From assembly GCA_016719635.1 (NCBI GenBank), contig JADJYT010000001.1:372001-436000 (forward strand): 64,000 nt of DNA. Reading direction: 5' to 3'. The translations under genes and the position numbers were made by a program. Positions 33,026-41,482 of this stretch are shown here, piece by piece (the stretch's first letter is position 1; each line of letters begins with the position of its first letter). Source of the DNA: Sphingobacteriales bacterium (GTDB lineage Bacteria; Bacteroidota; Bacteroidia; Chitinophagales; JADIYW01). The notes beneath the pieces are model-generated. The model was given only the letters and a program-made list of their open reading frames with translations, was not told the origin of the DNA and did no database searches.

Positions 33026-33177
33026 TTATCTTTTTTGTTTTAGTGGTGTATGAAACCTACTCCTTTTTTATCTGTTGGAAAAACACAAACAGATATTCGT
33101 ATAAAAAATGATAAACAAATATACGAATTGTATATCGTTAACTAAAACACATTAAACAATATGCAAGCATTTAATCA

Positions 33178-33780
33178 TCAGATATTTATGAAGTTTTCTA
33201 AAATTTTACTGCCCGACTCTGCACTCTTTTCCGGGTGAAACTGAACGGCAAAAAAATTATCTTTTTGCATAGCAGCTGCAAAAGGAAGAATATAATCGCA
33301 AGCGGCTATGGTGCAGCCACTCATTTCACAGTAATAACTATGCACAAAATAAACATAATGATTTTCATCCAAGCCTTTAAACAACGGAGAAGATAGTTGC
33401 TGTATGGTATTCCAGCCCATGTGAGGAATCTTTAAATGTATTTTTGATTTTGTCAACTCCTGCTGAAACTTTTTAACCTTTACAGGAAAAATATTCAGGC
33501 ACTCCACGTCTCCTTCTTCGCTGTGCGAACACATTAGCTGCTGCCCCAGGCAAATGCCTAAAACGGGTTGTTTTAATTCTTTTATAACAACGTCCAGCTT
33601 CATTTCTTTCAGGTGTTTCATGGTGGCTTCAGCGTGACCGACACCCGGGAAGATGACTTTTTCCGCTTTTTGAATCACTTCCACATCATCAGAAATGATA
33701 GGCTGTATGCCAATTCGGTGCAAAGCGTGTTCTACGCTCTTCGTGTTACCTGCATTATATTTTAGGATGACGACCTCCAT
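33178..33780 (-). CDS. hisH: Imidazole glycerol phosphate synthase, glutaminase subunit
   Basis: 200 residues, the class I glutamine amidotransferase that feeds ammonia to HisF. The nucleophile is in GICLGQQLM (Cys77) and the His/Glu pair in FFAVQFHPEKS (about H181, E183). VIFPGVGHAEATM is the oxyanion-strand region, and PHMGWNTI and YFVHSYYCE are HisH-specific. It begins seven bases after trpA ends, so it seems to be transcribed with the trp genes. The rest of the his run lies beyond the metalloprotease gene. A 150-base AT-rich gap with no visible terminator separates it from that gene. Confidence 0.93.
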   Translation of the reverse strand: MEVVILKYNAGNTKSVEHALHRIGIQPIISDDVEVIQKAEKVIFPGVGHAEATMKHLKEMKLDVVIKELKQPVLGICLGQQLMCSHSEEGDVECLNIFPVKVKKFQQELTKSKIHLKIPHMGWNTIQQLSSPLFKGLDENHYVYFVHSYYCEMSGCTIAACDYILPFAAAMQKDNFFAVQFHPEKSAESGSKILENFINI

Positions 33781-33787
33781 AAAATCA

Positions 33788-34567
33788 TTAATCAGCGTAT
33801 TGAATGGAACGAATAAAAGAATGAATGTCCTTGCTTAAATCATCAGACATATCAATAGCATTAATAAAAGCGGTTCCAATGATGGCTCCATTGGCATACT
33901 GACAAGTTGCGTCAAATGTTTGTTTATCTCGGATACCGAAACCGATAAGTGTCGGATTCAGCAGCTGCATATTTTGTATGCGTTCAAAATAGGCAGTCTG
34001 AACCGTTTGAATAGAAGAATTACCACCGGTAATGGCATTGGAAGAAACGATGTAGATGAATGCGTCTGTCAATGCATCTATTTTTCGGATGCGTTCTTCC
34101 GATGTCTGCGGTGTCACCAGAAAAATATTTTGAATCTGATATTGACTGAATTTTTCCCTGTAGAAAGTCTCGTACTCATATAACGGCAAATCAGGAATAA
34201 TAACACCATCAATGCCACAGTCATGGGCGTCTTTGAGAAAATTATCGATACCGTATTGCATAGCCGGATTGATGTATCCCATCAATACCAGTGGTATGTG
34301 AATTTTATCACGGATAGTTTTTAACTGGCTAAACAAGACGCTCAATGTCATTCCATTATCTATAGCGATGGTGTTGGAATGCTGAATCACCGGACCGTCT
34401 GCCGTCGGGTCTGAAAACGGCATTCCGATTTCCACCATATCCACCCCATTTGCCTGCAGCTGTTCCAGCACGGGTACGATACTTTCCAGTTCCGGAAATC
34501 CTGCTGTACTGAAAACACTGAGTATATTATGCGGCTTTCGCTGAAAAAGTTCTTTAATTCTGTTCAT
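33788..34567 (-). CDS. trpA: Tryptophan synthase, alpha chain
   Basis: 259 residues. It cleaves indole-3-glycerol phosphate to indole and glyceraldehyde 3-phosphate. The barrel shows LSVFSTAGFPELES, VDMVEIGMPFSDPTADGPVIQHSN (catalytic Glu in EIGMPFSDP), IPLVLMGYINPAMQYG, DGVIIPDLPLYE (second catalytic Asp in PDLP) and IGFGIRDKQTF. The start ATG is seven bases after trpB ends. The usual tunnel partner TrpB is directly upstream. Gene order is trpF-trpB-trpA-hisH. Confidence 0.96.
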   Translation of the reverse strand: MNRIKELFQRKPHNILSVFSTAGFPELESIVPVLEQLQANGVDMVEIGMPFSDPTADGPVIQHSNTIAIDNGMTLSVLFSQLKTIRDKIHIPLVLMGYINPAMQYGIDNFLKDAHDCGIDGVIIPDLPLYEYETFYREKFSQYQIQNIFLVTPQTSEERIRKIDALTDAFIYIVSSNAITGGNSSIQTVQTAYFERIQNMQLLNPTLIGFGIRDKQTFDATCQYANGAIIGTAFINAIDMSDDLSKDIHSFIRSIQYAD

Positions 34568-34573
34568 TTGAGT

Positions 34574-35767
34574 CTATAGCTTCAATGATTTTAAATAGGT
34601 ATCCAAGTCTTTATCACCCCGGCCGGAAAGATTAACGACCACCACATCAGCTTCTTTTGCTCCAATCCTATCAAGTACCGCAATGGCATGTGCACTCTCC
34701 AATGCAGGAATGATACCTTCCAGTCTTGACAGTAATAACACCGCCTCCAATGCTTCATCATCCGTGGCACTGAGGAAGAGGGCACGTCCGGTTTCAAATA
34801 AATTGGCGTGTATCGGGCCGATTCCGGGATAATCCAAACCGGCAGAAATGGAATGCGGCTCCACCACCTGTCCGTCTTCGGTCTGCATGAACAAGGTCCT
34901 GCTTCCGTGCAATACACCCGGCTTTCCCAATATGGTCGTTGCTGCGCTTTTCCCTGAATAGACGCCATGGCCGGCGGCTTCCACGGCCACCAGTTTCACC
35001 TTATCGTCCTGCAGAAAATGATAGAATGCACCGGCTGCATTACTGCCGCCGCCCACACAGGCTACTACGAAATCAGGATTCTCATTTCCTGTTTTATCTT
35101 TTAACTGTACTTTTATTTCTTCTGAAATGATACTCTGAAAATAGGCGACCATATCCGGAAACGGATGCGGTCCAACCACGCTGCCAATGATATAATGCGT
35201 ATCAACAGGATTAGCAATCCAGTCTCGCATCGCTTCGTTGGTAGCATCCTTCAGCGTCTTACTGCCGCTGGTTGCAGGACGTACTTCCGCACCCAGCATC
35301 TTCATACGCTGTACATTGGGTGCTTGCCGTGCGATATCCACTTCGCCCATATAAACGACACAGGGCATACCCATTAATGCACATACGGTGGCAGTTGCAA
35401 CTCCGTGTTGCCCTGCACCTGTTTCCGCTATGATACGGGTTTTCCCCAAACGTTTTGCAAGTAAGATCTGGCCGACCGTATTGTTGATTTTATGAGCACC
35501 GGTATGACAAAGGTCTTCTCTTTTAAGATAAATTATTGCTTTGAAATGTTCTGAAAGACGTTTTGCAAAATACAGGGGTGTTGGTCGGCCCACATAATCT
35601 TTCAGTAGTGACTGAAACTCCCGTTGAAAACTTTCTTCCGCTATGATTTGCTTATAACGCCGCTGCAGTTCTTCTACATTCGGATGCAGCATTTCTGGAA
35701 TATAGGCTCCACCGTACTGGCCGTAATAGCCTTTCTCATTGACCTGATATTTATCGCCCGTTGTCAT
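34574..35767 (-). CDS. trpB: Tryptophan synthase, beta chain
   Basis: 397 residues, the PLP enzyme that joins indole and serine. The PLP lysine is in LKREDLCHTGAHKINN (about K89-90). Other hallmarks are YGGAYIPEMLHPNVEEL, GRPTPLYFAKRL, RIIAETGAGQHGVATATVCAL (catalytic Glu), CVGGGSNAAGAFYHF (phosphate loop) and HSISAGLDYPGIGP. It is the TrpB1 type that works with TrpA. It starts 15 bases after trpF ends, within one operon. Confidence 0.97.
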   Translation of the reverse strand: MTTGDKYQVNEKGYYGQYGGAYIPEMLHPNVEELQRRYKQIIAEESFQREFQSLLKDYVGRPTPLYFAKRLSEHFKAIIYLKREDLCHTGAHKINNTVGQILLAKRLGKTRIIAETGAGQHGVATATVCALMGMPCVVYMGEVDIARQAPNVQRMKMLGAEVRPATSGSKTLKDATNEAMRDWIANPVDTHYIIGSVVGPHPFPDMVAYFQSIISEEIKVQLKDKTGNENPDFVVACVGGGSNAAGAFYHFLQDDKVKLVAVEAAGHGVYSGKSAATTILGKPGVLHGSRTLFMQTEDGQVVEPHSISAGLDYPGIGPIHANLFETGRALFLSATDDEALEAVLLLSRLEGIIPALESAHAIAVLDRIGAKEADVVVVNLSGRGDKDLDTYLKSLKL

Positions 35768-35782
35768 TTATTTATCTATTTT

Positions 35783-36415
35783 TTAAATACCGTTACGTAT
35801 AGATTCTATCAGCAATCTGCATTTTTCTAAATCCTTCCGTCCGGGTTCAAGTTCCAATTTACTATTAAAATCCAATGCATGAACAGGGATATCTTTTATT
35901 AAATCGTAAACACCCGGAATATCGGATATATCCAGCCCGCCGGACAAAAAAACCGGTTTCTGAAGTTGATATTGTTTCAACAAAGTCCAGTCAAACTTTT
36001 TTCCGGTGCCGCCATAATTCACTGATTTGGTATCAAACAAAAAAAAATCGCAGACCTCCTCGTATTCATTCAAACCGCTAAAGTCAAATCTATCATCCAT
36101 CCCGAAAGCTTTTATGATTCGGAAATCCAGCAGTTTTAAATTCTCACAGTATTCCGCCGTTTCATCACCGTGCAATTGTATTAAATCCATTCCGGATTCT
36201 GTGGAAAGGCGAATGACATCCTTAATGGTTTCATTAACAAAAACGCCCACTTTCTGAATTGGAAATTCTATAGCGGCGATATCTTCATACTTCAGGGTGT
36301 CCGCACAATAACGGGAAGATTTCGGATAAAAGATAAATCCCAGGTAATCCGGTTGTAATGCAGCCACTGCCTGCATATTCTCCGGATACTTCATGCCACA
36401 TATCTTGATCTTCAT
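35783..36415 (-). CDS. trpF: Phosphoribosylanthranilate isomerase
   Basis: 210 residues. It starts MKIKICGMKYPENMQAVA, with the catalytic Cys in KICGMK, and has YLGFIFYPKSSRY, VGVFVNETIKDVIRL, LIQLHGDETAEYC and FLFDTKSVNYGGTGKKFDW with the catalytic Asp in LFDT. It ends with LSGGLDISDI and ALDFNSKLELEPGRKDLEK. It is the first gene of trpF-trpB-trpA-hisH; the upstream trp genes (E, G, D, C) are not in the window. A terminator hairpin and an exact -7 box (TAAATTTG, four bases before the ATG) lie directly upstream, so the operon should start here with an almost leaderless mRNA. Confidence 0.95.
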   Translation of the reverse strand: MKIKICGMKYPENMQAVAALQPDYLGFIFYPKSSRYCADTLKYEDIAAIEFPIQKVGVFVNETIKDVIRLSTESGMDLIQLHGDETAEYCENLKLLDFRIIKAFGMDDRFDFSGLNEYEEVCDFFLFDTKSVNYGGTGKKFDWTLLKQYQLQKPVFLSGGLDISDIPGVYDLIKDIPVHALDFNSKLELEPGRKDLEKCRLLIESIRNGI

Positions 36416-36419
36416 CTTT

Positions 36420-36427
36420 CAAATTTA
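36420..36427 (-). promoter_or_regulatory. -7 promoter box of trpF
   Basis: The minus strand reads TAAATTTG, an exact TAnnTTTG match ending four bases before the trpF ATG and starting just after the T-tract of the upstream terminator. If used, the mRNA has no room for a 5' leader. Confidence 0.5.
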
Positions 36428-36429
36428 CT

Positions 36430-36458
36430 AAAAAACCTTGCAGATATATGTCTGCAAG
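36430..36458 (-). terminator. Terminator after the hydrolase gene, before trpF
   Basis: A perfect eight-base inverted repeat CTTGCAGA/TCTGCAAG (36437-36444 and 36451-36458) with a six-base loop, followed on the minus strand by GGTTTTTT. It lies 27 bases past the hydrolase stop codon and 14 before the trpF ATG. It has no Trp-codon leader, so it separates the units rather than attenuates. Confidence 0.87.
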
Positions 36459-36485
36459 ATTTGAATCCGTAAATATATCCATAAA

Positions 36486-37799
36486 TTAATACCTTATGCC
36501 ATCCGCTCCGGTCTGTTCATATTTTTTCTCTTCTTTCTTTTTTATGATATTAGCCAGTGCCTTCTTAAACCTTGGTACATCCTTCATTTTTGGATTATCC
36601 CCATGTTTTTTAAATCGGTCAAAATAGAACTTGGTCGCCATCACGGCAAAAGGCGCACAGGTATTATGGTCTAATTTATTACTTAAGTTATTCAACTTAA
36701 TTTTTGTAACCCCCATTCCTGTCATCGTACTAAAAGCGACTTCCGAATTTTTATAATTGACTTCACGGTCTCCTTTACAATAACACAATTGCACCGGCGC
36801 CTGCGGTTTCCAGTCTATCAGACTGTTTTCTTTTAATTTTCTGGTAAATAGAAAGTCGGGGGTTGACTTATAGACTTCCACTAAAGAATCCTTCACCACA
36901 TCTGCCGGAATCTTAGGCATGATTTTGTCCAGGGAATCCAATGTATTGTCTTTATTATTAGAGTAAAACTGTGGCAGCAACGTATCGAAAGGTGGTTTAA
37001 AGATGGAATAAATATTATCGATATCCAGTACTTTATATGCTGTTTGGTAAGATACCAACAGATAGGGTAAATAGAATGGACGCGGATACACCTGAAACAT
37101 GTACTTTTCCTGCTCGCCCGTCATATCGTAAGCGCCACTCATAGGAGAAGTGGCGGTTACCTTAAAACGCGGATCATTCAACTCTTCCAAGTATTTCTGC
37201 GCGGCAAAAGAGGAATGTCCGCCCTGCGAATAACCGGTTAGGAATAACTGTCCGTTGGTTTTTACATTGATTTGTTTATTCAGTTCATCTATGGCATACA
37301 ACATGTAGATAAAGGACATTGCCTCCGACCAGGAGTGCTGGTAGAGGTGTTCCTTCTCCCCTTTTCCTATACCATAATAATCCGGATAGCAGGCGGCATA
37401 CCCATCTGTGGCAAAACCCAGACAAATGCCCTGCTGCGCATCTTCGTCGCTGATATCCCTATGCTTGTGAATCTGGGTGCCGTGACCGTACATCAGGATC
37501 GGTGCCGGTTTCTTTATGTTTTTGGGCGCATAGTAGATGCCGGAACATTGAATCCAGGTGCTGTCTATCCACTTTGCCCGGTAGATAATTTCATAAATAT
37601 CTACATCATTCTTTACATGTAAAATAACTTTGGGGATATGGTGTTTTTTCCAAAGTGCTGAAATTGATTTTTTAGTATGCGATTTCACCAGGTCATAACT
37701 CACCAGGTAATTGGCCGGAGTAGCTGCATTCACTTTATCTTCGGATAAAACGAATGTAGTTGTTGCAAACAATAAAATTAAAAGTAAAAGAGGACGCAT
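36486..37799 (-). CDS. Secreted alpha/beta-hydrolase (secretory lipase-like)
   Basis: 437 residues with a signal peptide (about 1-19). The core has APILMYGHGTQIHKHRDI (oxyanion), FATDGYAACYPDYYGIGKGE, the nucleophile elbow FLTGYSQGGHSSFAAQKYL (Ser about 194), an acid in CYCKGDREVNYKNSE and a His in LDHNTCAPFA. This order of blocks is that of secretory lipase (LIP)-type and related Bacteroidota hydrolases. The C-terminus is lysine-rich (IIKKKEEKKYEQ) and has no T9SS domain. It probably acts on lipid or peptide esters in the periplasm; the substrate is unknown. A hairpin terminator follows, so it is separate from the trp operon. Confidence 0.83.
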   Translation of the reverse strand: MRPLLLLILLFATTTFVLSEDKVNAATPANYLVSYDLVKSHTKKSISALWKKHHIPKVILHVKNDVDIYEIIYRAKWIDSTWIQCSGIYYAPKNIKKPAPILMYGHGTQIHKHRDISDEDAQQGICLGFATDGYAACYPDYYGIGKGEKEHLYQHSWSEAMSFIYMLYAIDELNKQINVKTNGQLFLTGYSQGGHSSFAAQKYLEELNDPRFKVTATSPMSGAYDMTGEQEKYMFQVYPRPFYLPYLLVSYQTAYKVLDIDNIYSIFKPPFDTLLPQFYSNNKDNTLDSLDKIMPKIPADVVKDSLVEVYKSTPDFLFTRKLKENSLIDWKPQAPVQLCYCKGDREVNYKNSEVAFSTMTGMGVTKIKLNNLSNKLDHNTCAPFAVMATKFYFDRFKKHGDNPKMKDVPRFKKALANIIKKKEEKKYEQTGADGIRY

Positions 37800-37922
37800 T
37801 ATAACATAATTTCCGGCAAGATATCACTGTTTTTGGTGAGAACCAATACAACCTCAATATTTTTAGTTTAATTTAACGGTAGAATTCAGGATTCGATATA
37901 TTGTATAATTTACCATTATTCA

Positions 37923-39554
37923 TTACTCCTCGCTCATATACGGATAGGTATAGAACTTCGGCGGAACAAAGTTTTCCTTCACGGTGCGCGGCGAAACCCA
38001 GCGCAGCAAATTGAGCTTACTGCCTGCCTTGTCATTCGTACCGCTTTTGCGGGCACCGCCAAAGGGTTGCTGACCCACCACCGCACCGGTACATTTGTCA
38101 TTCACATAGAAATTGCCTGCACAGTTGGTCAAAGCCATTTTCATTTTTTCCAGCGCGTATACATCTTGTGCAATAATGGCGCCTGTCAGCGCATAGCCGG
38201 AGGTGGTATCGATCAGATGCAGCACTTCTTCAAACGCTTCGTCTTCATAAACATAAATGGTCAGTACCGGCCCAAAAATCTCTTCCACCATCGTCAGCGA
38301 TTTCGGGTCCTTGGTCAAAATGACGGTCGGTTCAATGAAATATCCTTTCTTCTTATCATATCCGCCGCCGTACATGATGATATTATTCGGATTGGCTTTA
38401 GCCTGATCTATGTATTTCGTAATACGTTTGTAAGCATCCTCAGAAATAACCGCCCCCATAAAAGTGGAAAAATCTTCCGTATTGCCCACTTTAAACGTTT
38501 TTAAAGCCTCATACATCTTCTCCCAGGTTTTATCCCACAACGATTTTGGGATATACGCCCGGGAACAGGCGGAACATTTCTGTCCCTGATATTCAAATGC
38601 CCCTCTTAAAATCGCAGTGGATAAAATATCAATATCTGCAGAAGGATGTGCCAGCGTAAAATCTTTTCCACCGGTCTCTCCCACTATTCTGGGGTAGGTT
38701 TTGTAAGTGTCTATGTTGTTTCCTATCATCTTCCAGAGTTCCTGAAACACAAATGTAGAACCGGTAAAATGCACCCCTGCGAAATCAGGATGCGACAAAA
38801 TGATTTTAGACGTTTCGATAGGTTCCGTATAAATCAGATTTATTACACCATCCGGCAATCCTGCTTCTTTAAAAATCTCCATAATCGTCCATGCCGAATA
38901 GATTTGAAAATGGGAGGGTTTCCAGACCACCACATTACCCATCATGGCAGGTGCCGCACATAAGTTGCCTGCAATTGCCGTAAAGTTGAACGGTGTAATG
39001 GCGTACACAAATCCTTCCAGAGGGCGGTATTCCACCGTGTTCCGGATGCCGGATACGGAAATAGGCTGGTCGCCGTATATTTGATTGGCATAATAGACGT
39101 TGAAGCGCAGGAAATCGGCCAGTTCACAGGCTGCATCTATCTCTGCCTGAAATACATTTTTAGACTGCCCCAGCATGGTAGCTGCATTGATACTCGCCCT
39201 GTAAGGTCCCGAAATCAAGTCGGCAGCTTTCAGAAAAATGGCAGACCGCTCCTCCCAGGGCATCGCTGCCCATTTCGTTCTCGCATTCAAACAGGATTCA
39301 ATGGCGGCATTTACATCCTTGCTGTTACCTTGATGGAAGTGGGCTATTTTATGGTTCAACTCATGCGGTGGGAACAAATCCAGGGTATTATTACTTCTTA
39401 TTTCTTTGCCGTGTATCACCTGCGGTATGTCATAAACTGTATTTTTCCTCCGATTCAATTCTTCTTTCAGCGTTGCGCGTTCCTTGCTGCCCGGCAGGTA
39501 GCCGAGTATCGGCTCATTTTGCGGAAGGTCGATTTTTAGCATTTTATTGGACAT
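37923..39554 (-). CDS. pruA: 1-pyrroline-5-carboxylate dehydrogenase (L-glutamate gamma-semialdehyde dehydrogenase)
   Basis: About 543 residues from ATG 39554; the frame opens further to a TTG at 39599, but a -7 box lies there. It oxidises glutamate semialdehyde to glutamate, the second step of proline breakdown. The N-terminus (NEPILGYLPGSKERATLKEELNR) and size are those of the stand-alone P5CDH group. The NAD/aldehyde active site shows ITPFNFTAIAGNL, VHFTGSTFVFQELW, VGETGGKDFTLAHPSAD (general-base Glu) and FEYQGQKCSACSRAYIP (catalytic Cys), with GAVVGQQPFGGARKSGTNDKAG near the end. Proline dehydrogenase is not in the window. Confidence 0.95.
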   Translation of the reverse strand: MSNKMLKIDLPQNEPILGYLPGSKERATLKEELNRRKNTVYDIPQVIHGKEIRSNNTLDLFPPHELNHKIAHFHQGNSKDVNAAIESCLNARTKWAAMPWEERSAIFLKAADLISGPYRASINAATMLGQSKNVFQAEIDAACELADFLRFNVYYANQIYGDQPISVSGIRNTVEYRPLEGFVYAITPFNFTAIAGNLCAAPAMMGNVVVWKPSHFQIYSAWTIMEIFKEAGLPDGVINLIYTEPIETSKIILSHPDFAGVHFTGSTFVFQELWKMIGNNIDTYKTYPRIVGETGGKDFTLAHPSADIDILSTAILRGAFEYQGQKCSACSRAYIPKSLWDKTWEKMYEALKTFKVGNTEDFSTFMGAVISEDAYKRITKYIDQAKANPNNIIMYGGGYDKKKGYFIEPTVILTKDPKSLTMVEEIFGPVLTIYVYEDEAFEEVLHLIDTTSGYALTGAIIAQDVYALEKMKMALTNCAGNFYVNDKCTGAVVGQQPFGGARKSGTNDKAGSKLNLLRWVSPRTVKENFVPPKFYTYPYMSEE

Positions 39555-39587
39555 AGTAGCATATTTTGAATAACTCAACAGATAAAA

Positions 39588-39595
39588 CAAAGTTA
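39588..39595 (-). promoter_or_regulatory. -7 promoter box of pruA
   Basis: The minus strand reads TAACTTTG, an exact TAnnTTTG match, 33 bases before the ATG at 39554. It excludes the upstream TTG at 39599 as the start. Confidence 0.45.
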
Positions 39596-39698
39596 GCAAT
39601 TTATAGTAGAAAATGCCTTAGTAGGATATCTTCGAAGAGGGGGTAAAAAATCGAATGAGATTCCCATTTACAAGGGAATGACTACTAAAATGTTGTGT

Positions 39699-41327
39699 CT
39701 AATCATTTCGGAAAGCAATCACCCCGGTGTATTCTTTCTCAAAATCTTTCAGATTTTTGGTAATCATTTCCGGTGAGTATTCAAGTTGACGGTTAAAATA
39801 ATCGTCCACTTTCTCTATCAGGGTGTTCACTTCCGGGCGATCAAAATACAACCGTCCTGTTCTGCGAATAAGAAAATCAGCAGCATTCATTGTCAGCTCG
39901 TTCTCTAGGCAATAATCCGCTTCCGCCAGAATCAAATCGTTTTTAAAATTCGTTTGGGCAGATGCCAGCACATATTGTGTATTGCTTCCGTATTTTAACA
40001 CCAGCTCATATACATCATCCACATAAAATTGCTTAAAATCTTCCTGAAGCGCTCTCGCATATTCTGCCGGATATTTATCCAGGTTACCGCCGCTGAGTAC
40101 AATCTTATCGGTAATACACGGCTGAAATGTTCTGCCTTCTTCCAGTTTAAGCTGCTTGCACACTACATTGACCGAGCGTTCCGCCATCTTGCGGAATCCT
40201 GTCAATTTACCGCCTGCAATGGAAATCAACCCTGAATCGGAAATGAAAATTTCATCTTTTCGGGATAAATCAGACGGTGATTTTCCCTCTTCATGAATTA
40301 GCGGGCGCAAGCCTGCCCAACTGGATTCCACATCATCAAGCTGTAGTGAAACACTTGGAAACATAAGATTGGTCGCATCCAGGACATATTTAACATCTTC
40401 CCGGGTGGCAAACGGAAAATTCGTGTCCGCGTTATAGTTGGTATCCGTGGTGCCGATATATACTTTTTTGCCGCGCGGAATGGCGAATATCATCCTGCCA
40501 TCCTGCACATCAAAATAAACAGCCTGATGAATCGGTAATTTTCCCTTAGGAACAACGATATGAATTCCTTTGGTAAGGTGCAGTCTTTTTTTGTTGAGTG
40601 ATTTGTCTTTTTTGCGCAGCTCATCCACCCACGGACCGCAGGCATTAATGATCTTTTTAGATTTGATGTAAAATATTTTACCGCTCAACATATCTTTACA
40701 CGATGCACCCGCTACCTTATCACTTGCATTATGGGTAAAAGACTCAAAGGAAACATAATTGATGCATAATGCACCGCGTTCGACTGCCGACTTCATGACT
40801 TCAATGGTCAGTCGGGCGTCATCACTCCTGTATTCCACATACATACCGCCACCATTTAGTATATCCTGATTGAGCAGCGGTTCTTTTTCCAGTGTTTCTT
40901 CTTTAGACAGCATGTTTCTCCGTTCCTCTTTTTCAACGCCCGCCAAACGGTCGTAGACATACAACCCCAGGGATGTGGAATACTTTCCTAAAGAGCCACC
41001 TTCGACAATTGGCAGCAACATACGCTCCGGAATAACGATATGCGGTGCATTTTTGTACAAAATGGCACGCTCCTGTCCGACCTCCCGTACGATACCGAAT
41101 TCCAGTTGCTTGAGGTAGCGTAAACCGCCGTGGATTAATTTGGTGGAACGTGAACTGGTACCGGAGGCAAAATCTGACTTTTCAATCAGGCAAACCTTTA
41201 AACCTCTTGTTATGGCATCTAGTGCGATGCCGGCACCTGTTATGCCGCCGCCTATAACCAATAAGTCAAATGAATCGTTTTGCAGTTGCTGGATATACCG
41301 GGTTCTGTTACGGGCGGAAAAGGGCAT
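39699..41327 (-). CDS. glpD: FAD-dependent glycerol-3-phosphate dehydrogenase
   Basis: 542 residues. It oxidises glycerol 3-phosphate to dihydroxyacetone phosphate and feeds electrons to quinones at the inner membrane. The FAD motif is LLVIGGGITGAGIALDAITRGLKVCLIEKSDFASGTSSRSTKLIHGGLRYLK, quoted here as the blocks VIGGGITGAG, EKSDFASGTSSRSTKL and HGGLRYL. Later come NACGPWVDEL, KGIHIVVPK, and GTTDTNYN, and a helical C-terminal domain with RRTGRLYFDRPEVN. There is no GlpK or GlpF next to it. It acts in the opposite direction to GpsA, encoded at 52694. Confidence 0.94.
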   Translation of the reverse strand: MPFSARNRTRYIQQLQNDSFDLLVIGGGITGAGIALDAITRGLKVCLIEKSDFASGTSSRSTKLIHGGLRYLKQLEFGIVREVGQERAILYKNAPHIVIPERMLLPIVEGGSLGKYSTSLGLYVYDRLAGVEKEERRNMLSKEETLEKEPLLNQDILNGGGMYVEYRSDDARLTIEVMKSAVERGALCINYVSFESFTHNASDKVAGASCKDMLSGKIFYIKSKKIINACGPWVDELRKKDKSLNKKRLHLTKGIHIVVPKGKLPIHQAVYFDVQDGRMIFAIPRGKKVYIGTTDTNYNADTNFPFATREDVKYVLDATNLMFPSVSLQLDDVESSWAGLRPLIHEEGKSPSDLSRKDEIFISDSGLISIAGGKLTGFRKMAERSVNVVCKQLKLEEGRTFQPCITDKIVLSGGNLDKYPAEYARALQEDFKQFYVDDVYELVLKYGSNTQYVLASAQTNFKNDLILAEADYCLENELTMNAADFLIRRTGRLYFDRPEVNTLIEKVDDYFNRQLEYSPEMITKNLKDFEKEYTGVIAFRND

Positions 41328-41482
41328 AAAATAACTTTACAATTTTATCTAAAGATAAGAGAAAGTGCCACAACCTAGTTTTGATTCAAGGCAAAATATT
41401 TCTTTAAATAATGTTATCTTAAAGTGACGGACGTATCAGGTAATCAAAGCAGAAAAACAGAAAATACAAAGTTGGATGACAC

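Noticed and set aside
36285..36482. Possible leader peptide for the trp operon
   Set aside because: The frame across the hairpin has no Trp codon before the terminator and runs into trpF out of frame; the hairpin is a terminator of the hydrolase gene.
39081..39539. 152-residue frame on the plus strand
   Set aside because: Antisense to pruA, with no family features.
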